Source of the DNA: Verrucomicrobiota bacterium
GTDB lineage: Bacteria; Verrucomicrobiota; Kiritimatiellia; SS1-B-03-39; UBA6053
Direction: 5' to 3'
Length of the DNA: 64,000 nt
Assembly (NCBI GenBank): GCA_020831625.1
Contig: JAFIGD010000017.1
Location: 23,522 to 87,521, forward strand
The translations under genes and the position numbers were made by a program. Each line of letters opens with the position of its first letter. The stretch's first letter is position 1. Shown here in pieces: positions 1 to 8,194 of this stretch. Under the pieces are notes generated by a model. It did not search any database. It saw only the letters and a program-made list of their open reading frames with translations, and was not told where the DNA came from.

Positions 1-823
1 GGGCGTAGTGTTTGCCGTTGACCCGCCATTTTTCCTGGAGGTCGAGCCGGCTTGTGGCTTTGGGGAGGTAGTCGATGGAGGGCATCATGCCGCCGGTGAA
101 GAAATATTTGGACATCCAGTCCTGTTCGCGGCCATGGTTTTCGAAGAGGTAGGGTTTGCCGTCGTGGGTGAAGATATGGATGAAGAGTTTGCCGTCGGGT
201 TTAAGCCAGCCGGCGGCGCGGTCGAGCAGTTTGCCGGGATTGCGCATGTGTTCGAACATTTCGACGGAGACGATGCGGTCGAAGGCGCGGCCGGGATCGA
301 AGTCGTTCATGTCGCAGGTGCGGACCTCGACATTGCAGAGGCCGCGGTCGAGGGCCTGGGTTTCGATGTGGGCGCGCTGGGTGGCGGAGTTGCTGACGGC
401 GAGGATGCGGGCGTTGGGATATTGTTCGGCCATCCAGAGGGTGAGGGAGCCCCAGCCGCAGCCGAGTTCGAGAATGTCCATGCGGTCGGTGATTTCGGCG
501 CGTTTGCAGGTGAGGTCGAGCATGGCTTTTTCGGCGTCGGCGAGGTTGTCGACGCCTTCCGGCCAGACGCAACTGCTGTATTTCATGCGGGGGCCGAGCA
601 CTTTCATGAAAAAGCGGGTGGGGACTTCGTAGTGCTGCTCGTTGGCGGCGTCGGTGGCCACGGCGACGGGTTCGTCTTTGAGGCGGTCGATGAGCTGTTC
701 GGTGGTTTCGCCTTCGGTTTCGAGGAGCGCGAGACGGCTTTTGAGGAGTTTGCGGATGCCGGTGCGGATGGCGAGGTCGGGGAGTTTGCCCTGTTCGGCA
801 AGGTTCATCAGCATGGATTTCAT
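1..823 (-). CDS. CFAS-like SAM-dependent methyltransferase (3' end outside window)
   Basis: About 274 codons are visible and the reading frame is still open at the window edge. The start reads MKSMLMNLAEQGKLPD, the usual opening of cyclopropane-fatty-acyl-phospholipid-synthase-like proteins. A SAM-binding glycine motif (LELGCGWG) and a conserved FEHMRN segment follow, and the family's W-x-V-N-G-x-H-Y motif lies at the edge. These enzymes transfer a methyl or methylene group from S-adenosylmethionine to lipid chains at the membrane; the exact substrate is not shown here. The start codon overlaps the stop of the chalcone-isomerase-like gene (TGATG), so the two are translationally coupled. The family is usually 330-420 aa, so most of the gene is present. 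Confidence 0.85.
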   Translation of the reverse strand, partial: MKSMLMNLAEQGKLPDLAIRTGIRKLLKSRLALLETEGETTEQLIDRLKDEPVAVATDAANEQHYEVPTRFFMKVLGPRMKYSSCVWPEGVDNLADAEKAMLDLTCKRAEITDRMDILELGCGWGSLTLWMAEQYPNARILAVSNSATQRAHIETQALDRGLCNVEVRTCDMNDFDPGRAFDRIVSVEMFEHMRNPGKLLDRAAGWLKPDGKLFIHIFTHDGKPYLFENHGREQDWMSKYFFTGGMMPSIDYLPKATSRLDLQEKWRVNGKHYA

Positions 824-1359
824 CAATTTATTCCTTCCAAAAGCGCGTTGCGGAGCGGAGCAGACATGGGCTGATCGCCCAGCCAGATATTAAGATACCA
901 TAAACCAAAGTCCGCGTCTTGCAGAAAAAGGATTTCTTTATCGTTGAGGTGCAGCCAGGTTCCGCGGTCGGGAATGACGGTGAAGGTGTAGCGGTCGCCT
1001 TTGGAGACATCCTGATAGGCGTCATTGACTTTGTCGATGAGATCCTTGCGGGCGTCGATGTCTTCGGCGGATTTGGCCTCGCGCAGGACCCGCATGCCCT
1101 GTTCGACCAGGGTGTCGGCACCGAGCCTGCGGGTGTAGGTGAAGGTGAGCCGCCGGGCGTCCGCATCCGATTCCGTGGTGTACAGGGCCCCGGTGAAAAC
1201 GGAGAAGAGGCGGAAGCGGAAGTGATCGGCTCCGGAAAGAGACCAGTCCAGATCCTTGGATTGCAGGTGGACGGGATAGCGGTGGCCCGCGACTTCGCGC
1301 ACATCGTCGGCGAAGAGAAGCGGCAGCGGGAGAAGGAGGAGGAGGAGGAGGTTTTTCAT
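823..1359 (-). CDS. Chalcone-isomerase-like secreted protein
   Basis: 178 aa. A leucine-rich signal peptide (MKNLLLLLLLPLPLLFA) is followed by a mature part resembling the bacterial chalcone-isomerase-like family: FSVFTGALYT, then a mid-region with a long helix, and the typical ending WLGDQPMSAPLRNALL. The start at 1359 gives a clean signal peptide; an earlier ATG at 1386 would add nine residues in front of it. Bacterial members are thought to be non-enzymatic periplasmic proteins that may bind fatty acids; that is family knowledge, not visible here. It is first in a coupled pair with the CFAS-like methyltransferase, a combination often seen in lipid-modification clusters. Confidence 0.75.
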   Translation of the reverse strand: MKNLLLLLLLPLPLLFADDVREVAGHRYPVHLQSKDLDWSLSGADHFRFRLFSVFTGALYTTESDADARRLTFTYTRRLGADTLVEQGMRVLREAKSAEDIDARKDLIDKVNDAYQDVSKGDRYTFTVIPDRGTWLHLNDKEILFLQDADFGLWYLNIWLGDQPMSAPLRNALLEGIN

Positions 1360-1375
1360 AGATGTATGAATATAA

Positions 1376-1389
1376 CGAACGCACATTCG
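1376..1389. promoter_or_regulatory. Candidate SOS (LexA-type) box
   Basis: The sequence CGAACGCACATTCG matches the Gram-positive LexA consensus CGAAC-N4-GTTCG in all but one of the ten fixed bases. It lies 17 bp upstream of the chalcone-isomerase-like start on the minus strand and about 220 bp upstream of the UmuD-like start. Verrucomicrobial LexA has been reported to use a different motif, so this is a weak call. Confidence 0.25.
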
Positions 1390-1554
1390 AAACCTTACCA
1401 GGAATCGGGGTCAGAGGTCAGCACCGCCGCCGATGGGAATCGGAAGTTGAAGAGATGAGACGTGGGGGCGGCGGTGATGGGGGGGGGGGCGTTGGTGCGG
1501 CATTGGGTGTTCCAATACAACATCAAAACACAACCCCATCACACCGGGTCTCGC

Positions 1555-1569
1555 ATTACGATTACGATT
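1555..1569. repeat. Short ATTACG hexamer array
   Basis: Two and a half copies of ATTACG lie about 40 bp before the UmuD-like start. The same GAT-based hexamer theme recurs in other leaders of this window (18741-18872, 32701-32769, 32969-32993, 35523-35586). Confidence 0.5.
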
Positions 1570-1610
1570 TATTGTTGATGAATTCATCTGTATACGATAT
1601 AGGTGTATTT

Positions 1611-2063
1611 ATGAAGCGGATTTCAACGGTAACAGGAACGGACGGTCCCGCCACGGCGGCTGCGGGCGTTTCGTATGGCGATTTGCGGGTGCCGGCCGGG
1701 TTTCCCTCGCCGGCCCAGGATTATCTGGAGGAGCGGATTGATTTGAACCAGGCGCTGATCCGCAATCCGGCGGCGACGTTTCTGGCGCGGATTGCGGGGG
1801 AGTCGATGCGGGATCTGGGGATGTATGACGGGGATTTGATTGTGGTGGACCGTTCGCTGACGCCGCGTCCGGGGGATGTGGTGCTGGCCTGGGTGCAGGG
1901 GGGCTTCACGGTGAAGGGCTTTCAGGTGCGCAACCGGCGGGCGTTTTTGGTGCCGGCCCATCCGGAATATCCGGAGTTGGAACTGCTGGAGGACGCCGGT
2001 GACGGAATCTGGGGCGTGGTGACCCATGTGATCCGCTCTTTCCGGGGGACTCCGGGGGCCTGA
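1611..2063 (+). CDS. UmuD/LexA-type S24 family self-cleaving protease
   Basis: 150 aa. The sequence follows UmuD closely: a cleavage-site region VPAGFPSPAQDY (Ala29-Gly30 where UmuD has Cys-Gly), IDLNQALIRNPAATF, the nucleophile Ser65 in AGESM, and the general base Lys102 in GFTVKG. There is no DNA-binding domain, which separates it from LexA. UmuD forms the accessory subunit of DNA polymerase V after RecA-stimulated self-cleavage. The start at 1611 has AGGTG six bases upstream; an in-frame ATG at 1578 lacks a ribosome site. No umuC polymerase gene follows; the next gene is a sugar kinase 74 bp on. It may be a stand-alone UmuD or may act with a polymerase encoded elsewhere. Confidence 0.8.
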   Translation: MKRISTVTGTDGPATAAAGVSYGDLRVPAGFPSPAQDYLEERIDLNQALIRNPAATFLARIAGESMRDLGMYDGDLIVVDRSLTPRPGDVVLAWVQGGFTVKGFQVRNRRAFLVPAHPEYPELELLEDAGDGIWGVVTHVIRSFRGTPGA

Positions 2064-2137
2064 AGGCGTTTTTGAACCGGGGAAATTACGAAAATTTCTC
2101 GACAAAGCGGGATCGGAATGACTTTAATGCGGCGCTT

Positions 2138-3622
2138 ATGGAGACAAACGAAAAGACCCCTGTGTATTTGGCTGTTGATTTGGGTGCCGGTTCGGGCCGG
2201 GTGATCGCCGGGATTTTGGAACCGGAGGGCCTCCGTCTGGAGGAGGTGCACCGGTTTGCGAATGAAGGCGTGAAACTGGTGGACACCTGGCACTGGAACA
2301 CCACCGGATTGTATGCGGATATTCTCAAGGGGCTGACCCTGGCGGGGGACCGCTACGGGGACCGGGTGCGCAGTCTGGGCGTGGACACCTGGGGCGTGGA
2401 TTACGGACTGCTGGATTCGGCCGGATCGCTTTTGGGACTCCCGGTGCAGTACCGCGACGGACGCACGGACGGGATCATGGACGAGGCGTTCGCGAAGATG
2501 CCGTCGAAGGATCTGTATGCGGCCACGGGAAATCAGTTCATGTTTTACAACACGCTGTTTCAGCTCATGGCGGAATCCAGGCGGAATCCGGGACGGCTGG
2601 CGGCGGCGGACACGCTGCTGTGGATGCCGGATTTGCTGGGGTACTGGCTGACGGGGAAGGCCTGTCAGGAATCCACCATCGCCAGCACGGGACAGCTCGT
2701 GGACGCGCGCACCGGGGAGTGGGCGTGGGATGTGATTGACCGCATGGGGCTGCCGCGAACGCTGTTCGGCCCTCTGACCCGGCCGGGCACGGTGCTGGGG
2801 GATTTGTTGCCGGAGGTCGCGGAGGCGACCGGGTTGAAGGCGCGGGTGGTGACGGTCGGGGGGCATGACACCGCGTCGGCGGTGGCGGCGGTTCCGTCGA
2901 CCGACGGCAACAGCGTCTATTTGTCCTCGGGGACCTGGTCGTTGCTGGGCGTGCTGACGCCTTCGGCGGTGGTGAATGAGAACAGTTTTGATTTGGCCTT
3001 CACCAATGAGGGCGGGGTGGCGGGGGATATCCGTCTGCTGAAGATTCTGTGCGGGCTGTGGCTGATTCAGGAGTGCAAGCGGGAATGGGAGGCGAAGGCG
3101 GGCGGGGAACTGAGCTGGGAAACGCTGATTGCCGAGGCGGAGGCGGCGGAGCCGTTTGTGTCGCTGGTGGATCCGGATCATGCGGATCTGGTCGCGCCGG
3201 GGGATATGCCCGCGCGGCTGGGCGCGGTCTGCCGAGCGGCCGGCGAGCCGGTTCCGGCCACGCGGGGCGCGGTGACCCGGATGATTTTTGAAAGCCTGGC
3301 TTTGAAATACCGGCTGGTTTTCGAGAAACTGGAGACTCTGACGGGGCACGGGCTGGGCGCCTTTCATATTGTGGGCGGCGGAAGCCGCAACGCGCTGCTG
3401 AATCAGTTCGCCGCCAATGCCCTGAACCGCGACGTGGTGGCGGGTCCGGTGGAGGCGACCGCGGCCGGAAATATTCTGCTGCAGCTGGTCGCGGACGGTG
3501 CGGCGCCGGATCTGAACGCCGGGCGGGATTTGATCCGCCGCTCCTTTGATGTGCAAACCTTTTCGCCTCAAAACCCGGACGCCTGGGCGGCGCAGCTGCC
3601 GCGGTTCCGGGCGCTGCTGTGA
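2138..3622 (+). CDS. fucK: L-fuculokinase, rhamnulokinase-like FGGY kinase
   Basis: 494 aa, the normal length for FGGY carbohydrate kinases. The sequence is RhaB-like throughout: AVDLGAGSGRV at the N-terminal phosphate loop, LGVDTWGVDYGLLD, the active-site region VGGHDTASAVAAVPS, YLSSGTWSL, and the C-terminal ATP-site glycines HIVGGGSRNALLNQ. By sequence alone it could be a rhamnulokinase, but it lies 57 bp upstream of L-fucose isomerase, and RhaB-like fuculokinases are known from Bacteroides, so L-fuculose phosphorylation to L-fuculose-1-phosphate is the better call. The start at 2138 (METNEKTP) precedes the first conserved strand by a few residues; an in-frame TTG at 2072 would add 22 unlikely residues. 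No aldolase gene is seen in the window. Confidence 0.85.
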   Translation: METNEKTPVYLAVDLGAGSGRVIAGILEPEGLRLEEVHRFANEGVKLVDTWHWNTTGLYADILKGLTLAGDRYGDRVRSLGVDTWGVDYGLLDSAGSLLGLPVQYRDGRTDGIMDEAFAKMPSKDLYAATGNQFMFYNTLFQLMAESRRNPGRLAAADTLLWMPDLLGYWLTGKACQESTIASTGQLVDARTGEWAWDVIDRMGLPRTLFGPLTRPGTVLGDLLPEVAEATGLKARVVTVGGHDTASAVAAVPSTDGNSVYLSSGTWSLLGVLTPSAVVNENSFDLAFTNEGGVAGDIRLLKILCGLWLIQECKREWEAKAGGELSWETLIAEAEAAEPFVSLVDPDHADLVAPGDMPARLGAVCRAAGEPVPATRGAVTRMIFESLALKYRLVFEKLETLTGHGLGAFHIVGGGSRNALLNQFAANALNRDVVAGPVEATAAGNILLQLVADGAAPDLNAGRDLIRRSFDVQTFSPQNPDAWAAQLPRFRALL

Positions 3623-3679
3623 TGACGAATTTTAATGAATGATGAAGAACCCCAACCTTAACCCCGGAATTCAAATCCC

Positions 3680-5464
3680 ATGAGCAAAGCATCTCTTATC
3701 GGCTCCCTCCCAAAAATCGGTATTCGTCCCACCATTGACGGACGTTTGGGCGGTGTGCGCGAATCGCTGGAAGATCAAACCATGAACATGGCCCGTTCGG
3801 TGGCCGAGTTTCTGTCCGCCAATCTCAAGCACATCAGCGGCGACGCGGTGGAGTGCGTGATTGCCGACAGCACCATCGGCGGCGTGGCCGAAGCGGCGGC
3901 CTGCGCGGAGAAATTCGCCCGCGAAGGCGTGGGCGCAACCATCACCGTGACCCCCTGCTGGTGTTACGGATCGGAAACCATGGATATGGATCCGCTGATG
4001 CCCAAAGCGGTGTGGGGCTTTAACGGCACCGAACGGCCGGGCGCGGTGTATCTGGCCGCCATGCAGGCCGCGCACAATCAGAAAGGCCTGCCGATTTTCA
4101 CCATTTACGGCCGGGATGTGCAGGATGGCGGCGACACCAGCATTCCCGATGACGTGCAGGAGAAAATGCTGCGCTTCGCCAATGCCGCGATTGCGGTGGC
4201 CTTCATGAAAGGCAAGAGCTACCTGGGCATGGGCGGCGTGTCCATGGGGATTATGGGCAGTTACACCGATCACGATTTCTTTGAGCGCTATCTCGGCATG
4301 CGCGTGGAGGCGGTGGACATGGTGGAGTTTGTCCGGCGCATGGACCGCGGGATTTACGATGCCGAAGAGTACGAGCTGGCCCTGTCCTGGGTGAAAGAAA
4401 ACTGCCGTCAGGGCGATGATTACAATCCCGACAAAGACAAATTCAACGACGACGAAATCGCGGCCCAGTGGGAAACCTCGGTGAAAATGGCGATCATCGC
4501 CCGCGATCTGATGGTGGGCAATCCCAAATTGAAGGCCCTCGGCTTCGGGGAGGAGGCACTGGGTCATAACGCCCTCGCGGCAGGATTCCAGGGACAGCGT
4601 CAGTGGACCGACCATCTGCCCAACGGCGATTTCATGGAGGCGATCCTGACGACCTCGTTTGACTGGAACGGCAAGCGGGCTCCTTACATGCTGGCTACGG
4701 AAAACGACACGTTGAACGCGGTGTCGATGCTCTTCGGGCATCTGATCACCAAAGGCGCGCAGATTTTCGCGGACGTGCGGACGTACTGGAGTCCGGAGGC
4801 GGTGAAGCGGGTGACGGGTCATGAACTGACCGGCCGCGCGGCGGGCGGATTTCTGCATTTGATCAACTCCGGTCCGGCGGCGCTGGACGGCACCGGTCAG
4901 CAATCGGAAAACGGCGTGCCGGCGATGAAGCCCTTCTGGGACATCACGGACGAGGAGCAGAAAGCCTGCTTGGAGGCCACGACCTGGCATCCGGGCATGC
5001 GTGAATACTTCCGCGGGGGCGGCATGTCCACCCGGTTCCGCACCAAGGGCGGGATGCCGGTGACGCTTTGCCGGGTGAACCTCACCCGCGGTCTGGGTCC
5101 GGCACTGCAGATTGCCCAGGGCTGGACGGTTGAGCTGCCCGAAGCGGTGCACGATGTGCTCGACAACCGCACCAATCCCACCTGGCCGACGACCTGGTTC
5201 GTGCCCGAGACCGGCGGGGACGGCGTGTTCCGCGATGCCTACAGCGTGATGAACGCCTGGGGCAGCAATCACGGCGCCTTCGCGTACGGTCACATCGGCG
5301 CGGATCTGATCACTCTGGCCTCGATGCTGCGGATTCCGGTCTATATGCACAACGTGGCGAAGGAGGACATCTTCCGTCCCAGCGCCTGGAACGCCTTTGG
5401 AACGGGCGAATTGGAAAGCGCCGACTTCCGGGCCTGCGGGACCTTCGGTCCGCTGTACGGTTGA
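3680..5464 (+). CDS. fucI: L-fucose isomerase
   Basis: 594 aa, full length. It matches E. coli FucI along its whole length, including the catalytic and metal-binding segments ATENDT (Glu), [12 protein letters not shown] (Asp) and WGSNHGAF (His), plus [10 protein letters not shown] and [14 protein letters not shown]. It converts L-fucose to L-fuculose in the cytoplasm, using Mn2+. It follows the kinase gene with the same orientation and is closed by a strong terminator at 5497-5527, so the two form a short operon. It would process fucose released by the GH95 enzyme encoded at 39.9 kb. FucI can also act on D-arabinose, a caveat for the substrate. Confidence 0.95.
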   Translation: MSKASLIGSLPKIGIRPTIDGRLGGVRESLEDQTMNMARSVAEFLSANLKHISGDAVECVIADSTIGGVAEAAACAEKFAREGVGATITVTPCWCYGSETMDMDPLMPKAVWGFNGTERPGAVYLAAMQAAHNQKGLPIFTIYGRDVQDGGDTSIPDDVQEKMLRFANAAIAVAFMKGKSYLGMGGVSMGIMGSYTDHDFFERYLGMRVEAVDMVEFVRRMDRGIYDAEEYELALSWVKENCRQGDDYNPDKDKFNDDEIAAQWETSVKMAIIARDLMVGNPKLKALGFGEEALGHNALAAGFQGQRQWTDHLPNGDFMEAILTTSFDWNGKRAPYMLATENDTLNAVSMLFGHLITKGAQIFADVRTYWSPEAVKRVTGHELTGRAAGGFLHLINSGPAALDGTGQQSENGVPAMKPFWDITDEEQKACLEATTWHPGMREYFRGGGMSTRFRTKGGMPVTLCRVNLTRGLGPALQIAQGWTVELPEAVHDVLDNRTNPTWPTTWFVPETGGDGVFRDAYSVMNAWGSNHGAFAYGHIGADLITLASMLRIPVYMHNVAKEDIFRPSAWNAFGTGELESADFRACGTFGPLYG

Positions 5465-5496
5465 TGATCCATAGGGGCAAACAGCCCGGATGAATG

Positions 5497-5527
5497 AAAC
5501 CCGGCCCGTGAGGGCCGGGTTTTTTTT
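5497..5527 (+). terminator. Rho-independent terminator after fucI
   Basis: An 11-bp stem (AAACCCGGCCC / GGGCCGGGTTT) with a GTGA loop runs directly into a continuous T tract. It begins 33 bp after the fucI stop. Confidence 0.92.
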
Positions 5528-5765
5528 GGGGCAGGATGGGTTTTGAACAGAAGGAAACGAAGGAAAGGAAGGCTTTGGGGCAGGGGGGAGGAGAACCACG
5601 GATGAACACGAATGAACACGGATGCTGTGGGGCAGAGCGTGTGTTTGAACAGAAGGACGCGGAGGGAGCGGAGGGCTGTGAGGCAGGGGGGGGGAGACCC
5701 CGGGTGGAAGACCACGGATGCTGTGGGGCAGAGCGTGTGTTTTGAACAGGAATCAATGAACCGTT
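5528..5765. repeat. Degenerate repeat-filled spacer between fucI and the lipoprotein gene
   Basis: No gene is supported here. A ~36-bp unit beginning CACGGATGCTGTGGGGC occurs at 5617-5652 and again at 5713-5749 (one extra T), and a partial third copy of its end (TTTTGAACAGAAGGA) lies near 5543. The ACCACGGATGAACACG-type wording resembles short dispersed repeats common between genes in PVC genomes. Confidence 0.6.
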
Positions 5766-7070
5766 CTATCTGTCTGGCAACCCGGTCTGTATACTATATA
5801 AAAGGTCTTCCGTGTCATGAATTTCATTAGGATACAACTTTATGTGCAGTTGATCCGGGGGGATCCAGGTGACAGGGCCACGGGGTGTATACAGAGGAAG
5901 ATTTAAAATCCGGTCCGCTGTGGTGCTGTCCTTTGGTGAGAACGGGCTTAAGTATTTGTCCGTGCCGGAAATCACCGAGTTGCAACCATCCTTGGCGCAG
6001 GACGTTTCTCTGGGAAGACTTAAGTAATACTCGATCTTTTCGCGGGTCAGAGATTGTCTGTCAAAATCTTCTGGCTGATACGCACTGGCAAAAGGGTCCC
6101 TCTCAAAAAATGGCGGGTAATTATTTTCATCATCAATGATTCTGAATGCGCGTTCTTCCACCCAGGCCATTTTCCTGAAGTCTGCAGAAGTAAAGAGCGG
6201 ATCTACGGCGTTGGCCCATTCAATCCACCGGGCCAGTTGTCCGGGATTTATCCGGTAAACCTGCGTTTGTCGCAAGGGGGAGTGCAGCGGCACTAAGGTG
6301 AATACTCCATTTTGGATATAAAAATACAGCCCCAGGGTTTCTGTATAATCATTGATCAAATCCATAATCGACCAGTCCGGTGAGACACCTGATTTCGTTG
6401 GATACGACCGAAAGCCAATTTCTTTAAAGCGTTTATGGAATTGATCCGGAATGACGAAAATTTGATGGTCAAAATCCAGTCCAGCGTTTCTTGTGAGGGT
6501 TTCAACCTCTTTCAAGAACGTAATTGGATGATTGGAGACAGGCTTGAAATCACCTATCAGCGTATTTTCAAGGACCTGTATGAGAAGCTCATTGTGAAAA
6601 CTCTTTTGACGGGTTTCCGCCCGACTGGGTGGAGGCCCCCAGCTGATTCGATCCGATAAAGAGGACAGGTACAAAAAGAATCCGCGTAAATGACCCTCTG
6701 AATCGTAGCCGAAGGTTCTTCTCCGGAATAAATGTATGGAAACATCCGCTTCGACCTGATGGATGGAGTCAAAGGAAAGATATTGAATGGTAGCAAAAGA
6801 TGTCAGGTCCGTGCACAGGAAGCCGATAACAGAGTCGAGTGTTTGCGGATTCTGAACGATCTGATCCACAGTGGTCCTTTTGATGTCCACGTGTTTTGTG
6901 ATCGATTCCCGGACCTCTGAAGGCAGCCTGGCCCATTCCGTATGTGCCTCATCCAAGATCAGGATTGTTGGGCGGGCAGGGGGCGACTGCCGCAGATGCG
7001 TGCAGGAAAACAGGGTGGCAACAAGAACGAAAATGACAGAAGTCCTTGCAAGGATAGAGGTATGATTCAT
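5766..7070 (-). CDS. Hypothetical lipoprotein
   Basis: 434 aa. The start at 7070 gives a short charged N-terminus, a hydrophobic stretch SVIFVLVATLF and a lipobox L-F-S-C with Cys23, so the protein is probably a lipid-anchored envelope protein. The rest is soluble, with no enzyme motif I recognise. A segment near residue 240 (SPDWSIMDLINDYTETLG and the strand after it) has the look of the short secretin/TonB N-terminal fold, but that is only suggestive. Base composition is clearly lower in GC than the neighbouring operons, which may mean recent acquisition. It stands alone, 140 bp downstream of the MoxR operon. Confidence 0.6.
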   Translation of the reverse strand: MNHTSILARTSVIFVLVATLFSCTHLRQSPPARPTILILDEAHTEWARLPSEVRESITKHVDIKRTTVDQIVQNPQTLDSVIGFLCTDLTSFATIQYLSFDSIHQVEADVSIHLFRRRTFGYDSEGHLRGFFLYLSSLSDRISWGPPPSRAETRQKSFHNELLIQVLENTLIGDFKPVSNHPITFLKEVETLTRNAGLDFDHQIFVIPDQFHKRFKEIGFRSYPTKSGVSPDWSIMDLINDYTETLGLYFYIQNGVFTLVPLHSPLRQTQVYRINPGQLARWIEWANAVDPLFTSADFRKMAWVEERAFRIIDDENNYPPFFERDPFASAYQPEDFDRQSLTREKIEYYLSLPRETSCAKDGCNSVISGTDKYLSPFSPKDSTTADRILNLPLYTPRGPVTWIPPDQLHIKLYPNEIHDTEDLLYSIQTGLPDR

Positions 7071-7210
7071 CGCATTACATTGGATGCCGCCCCATGTTGG
7101 CACACCACCGGCAGCTTCATGGGTGAGGGAAAATTTCAGATAAACATGTGTGGTTGGGGATTAGTGGAGCTGTTGAATTCAGGGCCAACGGCCCGGCTTG
7201 ACGTTCACGC

Positions 7211-8194
7211 TTACCGTTCGTAAATGGGCATGAGGCGGTAGTTGAGGGCCATGGTGAGGAGAGCGGAGGCGGTGGAGAAGGTGGCTCCGCGGGGTCCGTT
7301 CCAGGAGCCGTCGGGCTGTTGGGTGGCTTCAAAGAGCCTTAAAATCTGGGCGTTCCAGACGCGCCATTCGGTCATGTCGCCCTGAAACAGGGCCTGGGCC
7401 ATGTAGTAGAAGTGGTAGTAGATGTAGGAGGAGGACGCGTCCCGGTTTTCGCGGAGGTACTCGAAGATTTTTCTGGATTCGGCGGAGGTGAAGTCGTTGT
7501 GGAGGCTGAAGTTGAGGCTGGCGATGGCGGAGCGGGTGGGGTTGCCGCCGGTGTTGTTGGTGTAGCCGATGCCGCCGCGGGGATCCATGGTTTCGCGGAA
7601 GTACTGCAGGCCTTTTTCGATGGCGGCTTCGGGGACGGCGAGTCCGGCGTTGCGGGCGGCGAAGAGGGTCACCAGTTGTCCGCCGGAGACGGTGGTGTCG
7701 GCGTCTTTGGAGATCGGGGTGTAGCGCCAGGCTCCGTGCGGGTTCTGCTCCTGGGCGTGGAGAATGAGATCCACGGCGCGGCGGAGCGGCTGACCGACAT
7801 CCGGCTCGTGAAGATGTCCGTAGAGTTCGGCCAGGGCGAGGGTGGCGAAGGCGTGGTTGTACATGGAGTTGCCGATGTACCCGGTGTTCGCGTCCTGTTG
7901 GGAAACGATGTATTCGGCGGCGCGGCGGATGTGGGCGCGGAAGGGGCCATAGTTGGGATCCTCTCCGGAGGCGAGAAAGGCGAGGACCGCAAATCCGACC
8001 ACGCCGGGCTGCTGCCCGTACTGATCATTCCAGTGGCCCTGGGCGCTCTGGGTGTCGGCCAGAAACCGGAGTCCGGAGCGGTACATGCTTTCCAGACCGG
8101 GGGGCAGGCCCTCGCCGACCTGAAGGCCGCCCGTCGGATTTTGCGCCGGAACGGTTCCGGCGATGAGCAGAAACAGCGCGATCCATGTTTTCAT
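7211..8194 (-). CDS. Secreted squalene-cyclase/prenyltransferase-repeat protein
   Basis: 327 aa with a signal peptide (MKTWIALFLLIAGTVPAQ). The mature part is an alpha/alpha-barrel repeat protein: QSAQGHWNDQYGQQPGVVGFAVLAFL, NTGYIGNSMYNHAFATLALAEL, and QPDGSWNGPRGATFSTASALLTM are repeats of the kind found in squalene-hopene cyclases and protein prenyltransferases. The cyclase DxDD catalytic motif is absent, so a terpene-cyclase activity is not expected; a scaffold or ligand-binding role is more likely. It is the last gene of the MoxR operon and overlaps the upstream gene by four bases (ATGA), a linkage seen repeatedly in PVC bacteria. Confidence 0.75.
   Translation of the reverse strand: MKTWIALFLLIAGTVPAQNPTGGLQVGEGLPPGLESMYRSGLRFLADTQSAQGHWNDQYGQQPGVVGFAVLAFLASGEDPNYGPFRAHIRRAAEYIVSQQDANTGYIGNSMYNHAFATLALAELYGHLHEPDVGQPLRRAVDLILHAQEQNPHGAWRYTPISKDADTTVSGGQLVTLFAARNAGLAVPEAAIEKGLQYFRETMDPRGGIGYTNNTGGNPTRSAIASLNFSLHNDFTSAESRKIFEYLRENRDASSSYIYYHFYYMAQALFQGDMTEWRVWNAQILRLFEATQQPDGSWNGPRGATFSTASALLTMALNYRLMPIYER

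Noticed and set aside
8..874. 288-codon plus-strand frame at the window start
   Set aside because: Shadow of the minus-strand CFAS-like methyltransferase, whose motifs are unambiguous.
3671..5599. Long open frame (642 codons) antisense to fucI
   Set aside because: Exact mirror of fucI codons in a GC-rich region; His/Arg/Gly-rich with no domain. Same reasoning for 1922-3571, antisense to the kinase.
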